From: Arthrobacter livingstonensis
GTDB lineage: Bacteria; Actinomycetota; Actinomycetes; Actinomycetales; Micrococcaceae
Assembly: GCF_003219815.1 (NCBI RefSeq)
Contig: NZ_QJVD01000013.1
Coordinates: 62,001 to 126,000, forward strand
Direction: 5' to 3'
DNA: 64,000 nucleotides
Shown: piece by piece, positions 46,884 through 55,646 of the stretch
Layout: each line of letters begins with the position of its first letter
How positions within the stretch are numbered: position 1 is the stretch's first letter
Made by a program: the position numbers and the translations under genes
Notes under the pieces: generated by a model
The model's input: the letters and a program-made list of their open reading frames with translations, nothing else
Databases searched by the model: none
Told to the model about the DNA's origin: nothing

Positions 46884-47735
46884 ATGGCATTGACCTACAC
46901 TGGCACCATCATGGAACTGGCAGCGAAAGCAGGAACAGGCCAGGGCGCTTTCAACGTCATCCACCTTGAGACGCTGGAGGGTCTGATCGGCGGCGCCGAA
47001 GCAGCCGGACTGCCGGTGATCTTGCAGATTTCAGAGAATTGCGCCAAATTCCATGGCGGCCTGGAGCCGGTGGCCGTGGCATCGCTGGCTGCCGCACGCA
47101 AGGCGTCTGTACCGGTGGCCGTGCATCTTGACCATGCTGAGGACGAGAACTTGGCATACCAGGCAGTTGATCTGGGCTTTGGCTCCATCATGTACGACGG
47201 CGCCCACTTCGACTATGACAAGAACGTGGAAGTGACGGCCCGGGTGGCCGCCTACGCCCATGAACGCGGTGTCTACGTCGAGGCGGAGCTGGGCAGGGTG
47301 GGCGGCAAGGACGGCGCGCATGCCCCCGGCGTGCTGACCGATCCGGCCGAGGCCGCCGCGTTCGTGGCCGCCACCGGCGTGGATGCACTGGCCGTGGCCG
47401 TGGGCTCCTCCCATGCCATGACAGAACGCTCCGCGGCGCTCAATCTTGCCCGCATCGCCGAGCTCAAAGCCGCACTGGATGTGCCGCTGGTGCTGCACGG
47501 CTCCTCCGGCGTGTCCGATGCGAACATTGTGGCAGCCATCGCCGCCGGCATGACAAAGATCAACGTCTCCACTCACCTCAACGGCTTCTTCACGCGTGCC
47601 GTCCGCGAGTTCCTGGAGGCCAATCCTGCCGTCGTGGATTCGCGCAGGTACCTGGGCGCCGGGCGCGCCGCGCTGGTTCCCGAGGTTGCCCGGCTGCTAG
47701 CTTTGTTTACAGGTGCAGGGGCAGCATCACAATAG
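46884..47735 (+). CDS. Class II ketose-bisphosphate aldolase (tagatose-bisphosphate type)
   Basis: 283 residues. The zinc ligands and motifs of class II aldolases are present: PVAVHLDHAED (catalytic Asp/His pair), IMYDGAHFDYDKNVE, VYVEAELGRVGGKDGAH, VLHGSSGVSD and KINVSTHLNGFFTRAV. The length and KbaY/GatY-like sequence fit cleavage of tagatose 1,6-bisphosphate to DHAP and glyceraldehyde 3-phosphate rather than the larger Fba of glycolysis. ATG 46884 has AAGGA upstream; it lies 40 nt after the PfkB gene. Confidence 0.88.
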   Translation: MALTYTGTIMELAAKAGTGQGAFNVIHLETLEGLIGGAEAAGLPVILQISENCAKFHGGLEPVAVASLAAARKASVPVAVHLDHAEDENLAYQAVDLGFGSIMYDGAHFDYDKNVEVTARVAAYAHERGVYVEAELGRVGGKDGAHAPGVLTDPAEAAAFVAATGVDALAVAVGSSHAMTERSAALNLARIAELKAALDVPLVLHGSSGVSDANIVAAIAAGMTKINVSTHLNGFFTRAVREFLEANPAVVDSRRYLGAGRAALVPEVARLLALFTGAGAASQ

Positions 47736-47852
47736 TCCCTGTCCGGTAGTCCTGTCCGGCCGCGGCCGGTGTTACGGGTGCCGGTGCCGTCAGCGCCGGT
47801 GGACCTTGTGCCGGCGCCATTTTCGCAATTTCATTCACGTGGGGGAGTTTCC

Positions 47853-48644
47853 ATGAACCGGACCGAACGGCTGGGCGCCATCCTTGACCTCCTTGCTGCC
47901 GACGGACAGGTGGAGGTGGAAGGGATCGTGGAAAGACTCGGAGTGTCCCCGGCGACTGCACGGCGCGACCTGGACTCGCTGGCCAACGAACGCCTGCTGA
48001 CCCGAACGCGCGGAGGGGCAACCTCCGGCTCCGTCTCCTATGACCTCCCCGGCCGTTACAACCGGGACGACCACGCCCGGCAAAAGCACCAGATTGCGCT
48101 GGCCGCCAGTGCGCTGATTCCCAAGGGCGCCGTGATCGGCCTCTGCGGCGGCACCACCAGCACCGCCCTGGCGCAGGTCCTCTCCACGCGCGAGGACCTG
48201 ATGGTGCAGTCCAACCGGCCCACGCTGACCGTGGTCACCAATGCCATCAACATCGCCGCCCAGCTGGCCATCCGGCCCAACTTGAAGATCATGGTCACCG
48301 GCGGCATCGTGAATCCGCGGTCCTATGAACTGGTGGGTCCGTATGCGGATTCCATCCTGCAAAAGGTGGCCCTGGACTTCGCCTTCATCGGCGTCAACGG
48401 CATTGAGCCCGGCGCCGGGCCCACCATCAACGACGAGGGCGAGGCCTCCGTGAACTCCCGGATGGCACGCCGCGCCTCGGAGGCCTACCTGCTGGCCGAC
48501 TCCTCCAAAATCGGCAAGCGCGCCTTCGCCACCATGGATGACCACCGCTTCGACAGGCTCATCACTGACGGCGGCATCACGGCCGAGCAGCTGGCCGCCT
48601 TCGGCGACGCCGGCACGGAAGTCATCGTCGCCCCCGATATCTAG
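47853..48644 (+). CDS. DeoR-family transcriptional regulator (AgaR-like)
   Basis: 263 residues. The N-terminal HTH reads VEGIVERLGVSPATARRDLD, followed by the sugar-phosphate-binding DeoR C domain: GAVIGLCGGTTSTALAQVL, VTNAINIAAQLAI, MVTGGIVNPRSYELVG, ADSSKIGKRAFA. It is the last gene of the amino-sugar operon and probably its repressor, responding to a sugar phosphate. ATG 47853 has GGGGGAG upstream. It converges with efeB, 16 nt between stops. Confidence 0.92.
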   Translation: MNRTERLGAILDLLAADGQVEVEGIVERLGVSPATARRDLDSLANERLLTRTRGGATSGSVSYDLPGRYNRDDHARQKHQIALAASALIPKGAVIGLCGGTTSTALAQVLSTREDLMVQSNRPTLTVVTNAINIAAQLAIRPNLKIMVTGGIVNPRSYELVGPYADSILQKVALDFAFIGVNGIEPGAGPTINDEGEASVNSRMARRASEAYLLADSSKIGKRAFATMDDHRFDRLITDGGITAEQLAAFGDAGTEVIVAPDI

Positions 48645-48660
48645 CTGGATAGACGGAGGC

Positions 48661-49980
48661 TCAGGCGAAGAATTCCCTGCCGTAGTAGTGGCCCGCCTCC
48701 GGCAGCCCTGCGGGGACGGCGAAGACGGCCGAGCCCACGTGCCGGATGTACTCATTGAGCCGGTCGGAGCTGCCCAGCTTGCGCTGCAGGGCAATGAACT
48801 GTTCCGGGTCCTTTTGGAAGCTCAGGAACATCAGCCCCGCGTCCAGGCGGCCCACGGAGTCCAGGCCGTCGGTGAAGTTGTAGCCGCGGCGCAGGATCTT
48901 GGTGCCGCCGTTGTTCTCATGTGCGGCCAGGGCAATGTGGGAATGCGCGCCAATCACCGGCGCGCCGGCCAGGGACGCGTGGAAGTCGGGCACGTCGTGC
49001 TCGGCGTTGCCGGTCAGCGGCGCGCCCTCCTGCTTGGTCCGGCCAAAAATGGCCTGCTGGTCCCCGATGGTGTCTTCGTCCCACGTTTCGATCAGCATGT
49101 GGATCTTGCGGGCCACCAGGAACGTTCCGCCGTCCATCCACGGCTGCCCGGCCTCCCGCCCGGCCCAGACGTGTTCGGCATAGTCGGCCGGTGTGCTGAT
49201 GTTGCGGGTGCCGTCCTTGAATCCCAGGAGGTTCCGCGGCGTCTTCTGTGCTGGCCCCGCCGACGCGCGGCCAAAGCCCAGCACCGTCCATTTGGTGGTG
49301 ACCTGGCTGCGGGCCATGCGGGCCAGGTTCCGCACCGCGTGGTAGGCCACTTGGGGATCGTTGGCGCAGGCCTGGATGCACAGGTCCCCGCCGGTGTAGG
49401 CCGGATCCAGTGCCTCGCCGGCCATGGCGGGAAGGTCTGCGAAGTCCGTGGGCTTGAACTTCTCCAGGCCAAAACGTCCGTCAAACAGCGACGGCCCAAA
49501 GCCGAGCGTCAGGGTGAGCCCCTGTGGCCCCATGTCGAACGCCTCGCCGGTGTCCACCGGAACGCCCTGTTCACGGGAGGGCTCCACCTTGCCCACGGGG
49601 CGCCCGGCTGTCAGCTCCGCCATCGCGGCCGACCACTTCGCCAGCACCAGCTGCAGCTCCACCGGGCTGGTGGCGCTCACGTCAAAGGCAGTAAACACCA
49701 GATGGTCCTGCGGAGGAGTGTCCACGCCGCCCTGGTGCGCCCCGTAAAAGGGGTGGCTGGACCCGGCGGCGTCTGCTGCCAGGCGTTCGACGTCGGACAC
49801 GTCGCCGTGCGCTGCCCCGGCACCCGCCGCAACAGCCACGGCCGCAGCGCCGCCCGCGCCCAGCACCAGCCCGCCCGCGCCGGCAGCCGCGGCGGTGCCG
49901 GCCCCGCCCAGGAAGCGGCGGCGGCTGACGCCCGGGGCGGCGTCCGGTGAAGCCGGCCCTGCCGGCTGTTCGCTTGTCAT
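48661..49980 (-). CDS. efeB: Dyp-type haem peroxidase / deferrochelatase EfeB
   Basis: 439 residues. Tat signal peptide with SRRRFLGGAG (residues 19-28) and an Ala-rich hydrophobic stretch. The Dyp motif GFKDGT (in LLGFKDGTRNIST) and VARKIHMLIETWDEDTIGDQQ with the proximal His are present. EfeB handles haem or ferrous iron oxidation for the EfeUOB ferrous-iron uptake system at the membrane. Its ATG follows the efeO stop with no gap. It is the third gene of efeU-efeO-efeB. Confidence 0.94.
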   Translation of the reverse strand: MTSEQPAGPASPDAAPGVSRRRFLGGAGTAAAAGAGGLVLGAGGAAAVAVAAGAGAAHGDVSDVERLAADAAGSSHPFYGAHQGGVDTPPQDHLVFTAFDVSATSPVELQLVLAKWSAAMAELTAGRPVGKVEPSREQGVPVDTGEAFDMGPQGLTLTLGFGPSLFDGRFGLEKFKPTDFADLPAMAGEALDPAYTGGDLCIQACANDPQVAYHAVRNLARMARSQVTTKWTVLGFGRASAGPAQKTPRNLLGFKDGTRNISTPADYAEHVWAGREAGQPWMDGGTFLVARKIHMLIETWDEDTIGDQQAIFGRTKQEGAPLTGNAEHDVPDFHASLAGAPVIGAHSHIALAAHENNGGTKILRRGYNFTDGLDSVGRLDAGLMFLSFQKDPEQFIALQRKLGSSDRLNEYIRHVGSAVFAVPAGLPEAGHYYGREFFA

Positions 49981-51249
49981 TTAGACCGTTGCAACCTTTT
50001 CAGCGATCCTGGCCAGCGGTGCCTGCAGCGACTGGACCAGCTGGGTCAGCTTGGCGGCGTCGGACTTCTTCAACGCATCGGTGTAGGCCTTGTAGCCGCC
50101 GAGCCCCGCCGGGTCCTTGTAGCCCTCCATCGCCTTGCCGACGGCGGCGAACTGGGTGGCGATCTGCGTGGTCAGGTCGGGGTCGATCCCGGTCAGCGCG
50201 GGCTTGAGGTATTCAAAGGCCTGCTCTGACCCTTCAATGTTGGCCACAAAGTCCACCAGGTCCAGCTTCGAGTAGGCCTCTTCCTCGCCGGTGATCTTGG
50301 AGGATTGGACTTCCTCGAGCAGCCCGCTGGCGCCGTTGGCCAGTTCCTCGGGCTTGTAGTCGCCCTTCTTTTCCAGCTCCGCGGTCAGGGTCTTCAGGGT
50401 GCCGACATTCTTCACGATCCCGGCCGCCAGTGCCTTGGTGGCCGGCGTGATGGCCTTGGCCTCGAACAGGTCCTTCTCCAAGGGGTGGAATCCCGTCCAG
50501 GGGGTGCCGGGCTCGACGTCGGCCACCCGAAGGTCGAGCGCCGGGTCAAGGTCAGGGAAGCTTTCAGCCACGGGCTCGATCCGCTCGTAGAACGGGCGAG
50601 CTGCGGCGTAGGCCTTTTGGCTGGCCGCAACGTCGCCGGAGTCAACGGCCATCTTAAGGGCGGCGACGGCCGGGACCAGGCTGTCCACCTGACCGGAAAC
50701 GTACTTGGCGTAGCCGTCCGTGCCTTCCTTGAGGAGGGCCGCGGCGCCGCCGGCTGCCGCGGCGGTGCTGCCGCCTCCGGTGACCGTGAACGCAAGGTTT
50801 TCCGTCGCCGCGCCGGGGCAGTAGAGCTGGTATTGTCCGCCCGCGAGGGTGACGGTGAAGCTGACCGGCTTGAGGCCGGGAATCACGTTTTCACGCTCGC
50901 CCAGGATGCGCTTGTCGCTGAGTAGCTCAACTTCACTGACGCCCGAGGCGTCCTTGTTGGCGATGGTGAACGTGACGGGGCCGGCCGCGGCGGCACTGAA
51001 GTCGGGCACGCACTGGTCTTCGCCGTTGACCTTCTGGACGTTGACCTTGACCTGCGCGGCGCCGTTGCTGACGGGGGCCGTGCCTGCCTTGGCGGAACCG
51101 TTGGAGCCGGCTCCTTCAACGTCCGTGGAGCCTGCTCCGCCGCACGCTGTGAGAGCCAGGGCAAGGATGGCTGCCCCGGCGAGAAGCGACGGTGCCAGAG
51201 TGCGCCAGCGCGACGGTGCCGGTGCTGCGGGGGGTGTGCTGGTGGGCAT
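49981..51249 (-). CDS. efeO: Iron uptake lipoprotein EfeO (M75 imelysin domain)
   Basis: 422 residues. Lipoprotein signal with lipobox LTAC (Cys36). An N-terminal cupredoxin-like domain (VKVNVQKVNGEDQCVPDFSA, then SVTLAGGQYQLYCPG-like strand, ~60-150) is followed by the M75 helical domain: YAAARPFYERIEPVAESFPD and GFHPLEKDLFE. The HxxE motif appears as HPLE. It delivers iron from EfeB to EfeU. The full-length arrangement with the cupredoxin domain matches classic EfeO. Confidence 0.94.
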   Translation of the reverse strand: MPTSTPPAAPAPSRWRTLAPSLLAGAAILALALTACGGAGSTDVEGAGSNGSAKAGTAPVSNGAAQVKVNVQKVNGEDQCVPDFSAAAAGPVTFTIANKDASGVSEVELLSDKRILGERENVIPGLKPVSFTVTLAGGQYQLYCPGAATENLAFTVTGGGSTAAAAGGAAALLKEGTDGYAKYVSGQVDSLVPAVAALKMAVDSGDVAASQKAYAAARPFYERIEPVAESFPDLDPALDLRVADVEPGTPWTGFHPLEKDLFEAKAITPATKALAAGIVKNVGTLKTLTAELEKKGDYKPEELANGASGLLEEVQSSKITGEEEAYSKLDLVDFVANIEGSEQAFEYLKPALTGIDPDLTTQIATQFAAVGKAMEGYKDPAGLGGYKAYTDALKKSDAAKLTQLVQSLQAPLARIAEKVATV

Positions 51250-51335
51250 GGGGATCCTTTAGGTGAAGGCGTTGATGACAGGGCAGGTGGTGGGGATTGC
51301 CCGCGCGGCGGCCAGCCGGTGCGGCGGGGCGTTGC

Positions 51336-52880
51336 CTACGGCGGGGGCGCTGTGGCCAGCAGCTGCCGGCGGTTGCGCCGGCCTGCGAGGGCCAGCAGCA
51401 GGGCCGCGATGGCAAAGGCGACGGGCAGGTAAAGGGACCACAGCACTATTTCGGCGGCGGCGGATTCGTGCGCCGTGAGTTCCGCCGCTGCGGCGCTGAC
51501 GTGGGCGCCGGGCACCTGCCATTGGCCGCCGCCGGCCACCACGATGGTGCGGGTGGTGGAGAGCCCGCCGCCGCTCAGTGTCAGCGTGGCACCGGCACTG
51601 TTGACGGCGTCGAGCAGGGCGCCGTTGACCAGCCAGACGGTGATGTTGCGCTTGTGCTTCCAGGCGGCCTGGAACGGGCCTGGGCTTTCCTGCGAGCTGA
51701 TGCCCACCGGCATGCGGCCGCCGTTAAGGCCGGCCAGCTCGGTGGCGGAGACCTTGGCCGGGTCCGCCGCCGGCGCCGCTGCGGGTTCGGCCGTGTAGAC
51801 GCCGGCCGTCCGGCCGGCGTGGGATTCGGTGCCTTGGCTGGTGAGCGGGTAGGTGGTTTTGGTCCCGTCGCCGGCCGTCACGGCCAGCGCGGGTGTGGCG
51901 CCGCCCAAGGTGACCCGGACGGTTCCGGAGGGCTGCCCGCCGGCGGTGACAAGCGGCGTCGTTCCTGCTGGTGAAGGGGGAGCCGGGACGGTCATCGGTG
52001 CCACGACGGCGAGGGCCAGCGCCGCCACGGCAAGTGTGCCGGCGGCGGCGAACTGTACGCGGGGGAGCCGTGCCGCGGACGGGCGCCAGCTGCGCGGCCA
52101 CAGCACAAAGGCGAGCATGGGGACCAGGTAGAGCGCCCAGCCGGCGACTTCGATCAGGCGGGGGTCGTTGGGGATGCCGAGGACGCCGGTGAGGATGGAG
52201 GCCCGGGCACTGCCGTTTGGCGCCAGCCAGGCGAGGCTGACGGTGGCGTCCTGGCCGATATTCAGCCAGCCGGCCTCGTGCGCGGTGCGCAGCGACTTCA
52301 TGACCAGCCCGGCCGCCACGAACACCAGAAATGCGCCGGTGGCGGTAAAAAACCTGGCCAGGTTGACCTTGATGGCGCCGCGGAAGAGGACAACGCCAAT
52401 TCCGGAGGCGATGGCCAGGCCCAGGACGGCACCGCTGCCGGCGGCAAGGGGACTGAGGGACGATTGGAACGCGGCCACCATGAACACGGCCGTTTCCACG
52501 CCCTCGCGCAGCACGGCCAGGAACGCCATGCCGGCCAGGGCGGCCACCGAGCCGCCCTTGAGCGCGGATCCTGCGTGCTGTTCGAGCGTGGATTTCATGG
52601 TCCGGGAGTTCTTGCTCATCCACAGGATCATGAACGTCACGATCACCACGGCGGCCGCGCCAATGACCGTCTCCATGGCCTCCTGCTGGGCCTGCGGCAG
52701 TGAGGCGGAGACTATTTCCAGGGTGATTCCCACGAGCGCGCTGAGCACTGCGGCTGCGGCGACGCCGAGCCACATGGGCTTGAGGGACACGGCATTGCGG
52801 CGCAGGAAGGCGGCGATCATGCCGACGATGAGCGCAGCCTCAAGGCCTTCCCGCAGGCCAATGACGAGTGTAGCTAGCAC
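51336..52880 (-). CDS. efeU: Ferrous/ferric iron permease EfeU (FTR1 family)
   Basis: 514 residues from a GTG with GGAG upstream. The N-terminal ~275 residues are a seven-helix FTR1 permease with the two iron-binding motifs REGLEAALIVG (near residue 9) and REGVETAVFMVAAF. The C-terminal ~230 residues form an extension with a further membrane helix at the very end (LWSLYLPVAFAIAALLLALA) and a probably extracytoplasmic Ala/Thr-rich domain (NGGRMPVGISSQESPGPF). It is longer than E. coli EfeU (276 residues), as in several actinobacteria. First gene of the operon; an IdeR/DtxR-like site lies just upstream. Confidence 0.93.
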   Translation of the reverse strand: MLATLVIGLREGLEAALIVGMIAAFLRRNAVSLKPMWLGVAAAAVLSALVGITLEIVSASLPQAQQEAMETVIGAAAVVIVTFMILWMSKNSRTMKSTLEQHAGSALKGGSVAALAGMAFLAVLREGVETAVFMVAAFQSSLSPLAAGSGAVLGLAIASGIGVVLFRGAIKVNLARFFTATGAFLVFVAAGLVMKSLRTAHEAGWLNIGQDATVSLAWLAPNGSARASILTGVLGIPNDPRLIEVAGWALYLVPMLAFVLWPRSWRPSAARLPRVQFAAAGTLAVAALALAVVAPMTVPAPPSPAGTTPLVTAGGQPSGTVRVTLGGATPALAVTAGDGTKTTYPLTSQGTESHAGRTAGVYTAEPAAAPAADPAKVSATELAGLNGGRMPVGISSQESPGPFQAAWKHKRNITVWLVNGALLDAVNSAGATLTLSGGGLSTTRTIVVAGGGQWQVPGAHVSAAAAELTAHESAAAEIVLWSLYLPVAFAIAALLLALAGRRNRRQLLATAPPP

Positions 52881-52929
52881 CTGGTTGCTCCGGGATCCGT
52901 TAGGCTGAACGCCGGGGTCTGCCGCGGCT

Positions 52930-52948
52930 CAGCCAAGGCTACCCTTAG
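52930..52948 (-). promoter_or_regulatory. DtxR/IdeR-box-like site upstream of efeU
   Basis: On the minus strand this reads TAAGGGTAGCCTTGGCTGA, matching the 19-bp iron-box consensus at 12 positions by my count. It lies 50 nt before the efeU start. A perfect CCTAATTAGG palindrome (52963-52972) sits just upstream. Iron-dependent repression is likely but the match is moderate. Confidence 0.45.
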
Positions 52949-52999
52949 TCGAAATGGATTTCCTAATTAGGCCAGTAAATCATTTCGTAATGAAAACTC

Positions 53000-53671
53000 T
53001 CACCGCAGCGGGGCGTCCATGACCGTGGTGCCGGGCTCGGCCGCCGTCCATTGTTCAAACGGGACGTCGAGGGTGTAGCCGCCGTTGCCGGACACCAGGG
53101 AGCGCACCTCCGCGTTCCCTGGATTGTTCAGTGACTCGAAATATTCCACGGACCAGTGGAACCAGCGCATGCAAAACAGCCGCATGGTCAGCCCGTGCGT
53201 CACCAGCAAGGTGTTGGGCGCATAGTCCGGCGTGGACCAGTGGCGGTGCAGGGTCTCCAGGAAGGATGACACGCGGTCATAGACGTCAGAGCCGGATTCG
53301 CCTTCCCGGAAGCGGTAGAAAAAATGCCCGTACGCGTTGCGCAGCTCCTTTTGGCCGGCAATCTCCTCCGGGTTTTGGAAGTTGGCCCAGTCCTGTTCGC
53401 GCAGCCTGGGCTCCTCCATGGTGCGGTCAACCAGATCACCGAGCTCGAGTGCCTCCAGCGTTTGGTAGGCGCGCAGGTAGGGCGAGACGTAAACGCACAC
53501 CTTTTGCCCGTCAAGCTGGCGCCGGATTTGTTCCCCTGCCACCTTCGCCTGCGCCACGCCCTGTTCGGTCAACGGGATGCGGTAGTCGGGGATCCGGTTG
53601 TAAATGGTCTGGTCCAGGTTGGCCGCCGACAGTCCGTGGCGGACCATGATGATCTGGCGTGGGGCGCTCAT
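53000..53671 (-). CDS. Histidine phosphatase (phosphoglycerate-mutase-like) family protein
   Basis: 223 residues. The catalytic RHG motif is at the N-terminus (IIMVRHGLSAANLDQ), with LTEQGVAQAKVAGEQI and YVSPYLRAYQTLEAL following; the second His is in LLVTHGLTMRLFCMRW. Substrates in this superfamily range from sugar phosphates to protein phosphohistidine, so none is assigned. It stands alone: efeU upstream is on the same strand 119 nt away in the opposite operon sense, and the CPBP gene is divergent. Confidence 0.88.
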   Translation of the reverse strand: MSAPRQIIMVRHGLSAANLDQTIYNRIPDYRIPLTEQGVAQAKVAGEQIRRQLDGQKVCVYVSPYLRAYQTLEALELGDLVDRTMEEPRLREQDWANFQNPEEIAGQKELRNAYGHFFYRFREGESGSDVYDRVSSFLETLHRHWSTPDYAPNTLLVTHGLTMRLFCMRWFHWSVEYFESLNNPGNAEVRSLVSGNGGYTLDVPFEQWTAAEPGTTVMDAPLR

Positions 53672-53796
53672 ACCATGAGCCTAGCCGCCCGCTTGATGAG
53701 TCCGCGCGGGTACCACTGCGTCCCGCCCGGCGCGAGCTCAGGCGCGCCGCCCTGCGTTCTGTCGGATCCCGCCATGTGGAGGGCATGATGTAGTAC

Positions 53797-54690
53797 ATGA
53801 GTGAACCCGTGCCTCCCAATGCCCAGTACGACGGCGGACCGCGCGCCGCGGGTGAGGTCCCCGCCTTGGGTGGCCCGGCGGCCCAAGGCGGCCCGGCGGC
53901 CCAAGGTGGCCCGGCGGCCCAAGACGGTGGGCCCGACGTCGTGCTTCAGCACTGGGGCGGCCGGTCACGCAGGCGGCTAATTTTTGAGGTGCTCCTGGTG
54001 TTGGGACTCTCGCTGGGGCAGTCGGCGGTGTATTCAGTGGTGCAGCTGCTGGACAAAATGTCCAGGGCGCCCCTTGCCCAAGGCACGTCCACGCTGAATG
54101 TGGTCCGCAGCAACCGCGAGTTCTTTGACTTCACGTACCAGCTGCTGGACATTGTCTTTGCCCTGGTGCCGGTATTTTTGGTGTTCTTCCTGCTGGCCGA
54201 GCCGGGAAAATCGGTGTTCCGCAGGATGGGGCTGGACTTTCGGCACCCGGTCCGCGACGGACTGGGTGCCCTGGGGCTGCTGGTGGTCATTGGTGTGCCG
54301 TCGCTGGGGCTGTATGCGGCCGGCCGGGCGCTGGGGATCACCACGGAGATCATTCCGAGCGCGCTGAACCAGTACTGGTGGACCATTCCGATGCTTGTGC
54401 TCTCCGCCATCCACAACGGCCTCCTGGAGGAGGTGGTCATGGTGGGCTGGCTGCTGGACCGGCTGGAGAAGATCGGCTTGTCGCCCCCGGCGGCCGTATT
54501 GCTCAGTTCCCTGATCCGCGGCAGCTACCACCTGTACCAGGGCTTCGGTCCGTTTGTGGGTAACTTCGCCCTGGGGCTGCTTTTTTGCTGGCTTTACAAA
54601 AAGTACGGCCGGATCATGCCGCTGGTGGTGGCACATTCGCTGGTGGACATTGCCGCCTTCACCATGGGCCCGGCGCTCGGCTTCGGATAG
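53797..54690 (+). CDS. CPBP-family intramembrane metalloprotease (CAAX-protease-like)
   Basis: 297 residues with about seven membrane helices. Conserved motifs: NGLLEEVVMVGWLLDRL (Glu-Glu metal motif, though the usual arginine three residues later is not present), LLSSLIRGSYHLYQG (His ligand), and VVAHSLVDIAAF at the end. The family includes CAAX prenyl proteases and bacteriocin-immunity proteins; function here is unknown. The N-terminus contains three GGPAAQ repeats from an 18-bp tandem repeat (53869-53922), giving a Gly/Pro/Ala-rich cytoplasmic tail. Confidence 0.82.
   Translation: MSEPVPPNAQYDGGPRAAGEVPALGGPAAQGGPAAQGGPAAQDGGPDVVLQHWGGRSRRRLIFEVLLVLGLSLGQSAVYSVVQLLDKMSRAPLAQGTSTLNVVRSNREFFDFTYQLLDIVFALVPVFLVFFLLAEPGKSVFRRMGLDFRHPVRDGLGALGLLVVIGVPSLGLYAAGRALGITTEIIPSALNQYWWTIPMLVLSAIHNGLLEEVVMVGWLLDRLEKIGLSPPAAVLLSSLIRGSYHLYQGFGPFVGNFALGLLFCWLYKKYGRIMPLVVAHSLVDIAAFTMGPALGFG
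53869..53922 (+). repeat. 18-bp tandem repeat inside the CPBP gene
   Basis: Three copies of GGTGGCCCGGCGGCCCAA, differing by a single base, encode GGPAAQ three times. The length is a multiple of three, so copy number can change by slippage without a frameshift. Confidence 0.8.
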
Positions 54691-54747
54691 CGGCGCCACA
54701 GGCGCGGCCGTAGCCTTGCATGCCGTGGCCCCTTATGCGGTGGCCTT

Positions 54748-55539
54748 TTATTTTGTGGCCTGCAGGATGGTGGTTGCCATCCACGGTCCCGTCCACCAGA
54801 TGCGCCACCCCGCGCTTCTTTGCTGCTCGACGGCAGCGCCGAGGCTGCGCAGGGTTGCGGCGTAGTCCGGCACGCGGCGGATGTCGGCAATGAGCACCCG
54901 GCCGCCGGGCCGCAGGACTCGCACCGCTTCCGTGACGGCCTTGGCGCGTCCCTCCTTGGAGGGGATGTTGTGGATGGCGACGCTGGCCGTGACAAGGTCG
55001 AATGATTCATCCGGGTAGGGGAGTGCCGTCATGTCGCCGGTGTCCAGGTGAACCCGGTCCGCCACACCGTTGAGCTCCAGATTGGCTGCAGTGGCTTCGG
55101 CGCTGTTGCCTGACTGGTCGATGCTGCGCCACAAGTCGATGCCCGCCACGGTACCGTGCGGGACACGTTGGGCCGCAAGGATGGTGACGGCGCCGTGGCC
55201 GCACCCCAGGTCCAGCACGTTTTCGGTCCCCTGGAGGGCCAGTCCGTCCAACAGTTCGGCCCACACCACAAACTTGCCGCGCAGTGAGGCATGGAAGTAA
55301 ATGGCGCTGCCGGCAAACCAAATGACGGCGCCGCCAAAGGCGAGCACCAGGTTGATATACCAGGACGGCGACGGGGCGCTGCCAAGGACGTCAAGGACGC
55401 CGATGACGAGGAACACCACGCCAATCCCGGTCCACAGCCACGGCACCCAGGGAGCGTCAATGCCGTACGAGCCCAGGGGCCGCGCAGGCCCGGAAACGGT
55501 CGGCGAACTCCGGGGAATCCCACTGGATGATTGACTCAT
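54748..55539 (-). CDS. Membrane-anchored class I SAM-dependent methyltransferase
   Basis: 263 residues from ATG 55539 (AGGGAGG upstream; the longer frame has no support). Two N-terminal helices (WTGIGVVFLVIGVLDVLG and INLVLAFGGAVIWFAGSAIYF) are followed by a class I Rossmann methyltransferase: VLDLGCGHGAVTI (SAM loop), GIDLWRSIDQ, and FDLVTASVAIHNIP, RVLRPGGRVLIADI. The methyl acceptor is unknown; a membrane lipid or quinone would fit the anchor. It is monocistronic by its flanking repeats and gaps. Confidence 0.87.
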   Translation of the reverse strand: MSQSSSGIPRSSPTVSGPARPLGSYGIDAPWVPWLWTGIGVVFLVIGVLDVLGSAPSPSWYINLVLAFGGAVIWFAGSAIYFHASLRGKFVVWAELLDGLALQGTENVLDLGCGHGAVTILAAQRVPHGTVAGIDLWRSIDQSGNSAEATAANLELNGVADRVHLDTGDMTALPYPDESFDLVTASVAIHNIPSKEGRAKAVTEAVRVLRPGGRVLIADIRRVPDYAATLRSLGAAVEQQRSAGWRIWWTGPWMATTILQATK

Positions 55540-55646
55540 GCTGCCTCCCTTGAACGTGACAGTTCCATGGTATGCCCAGGGGAAATGCAAACGGCACCCG
55601 CCCGCCAGAGGGGGTGCCGCCGTCGTGGGTCCGCAACTTCGTACCG

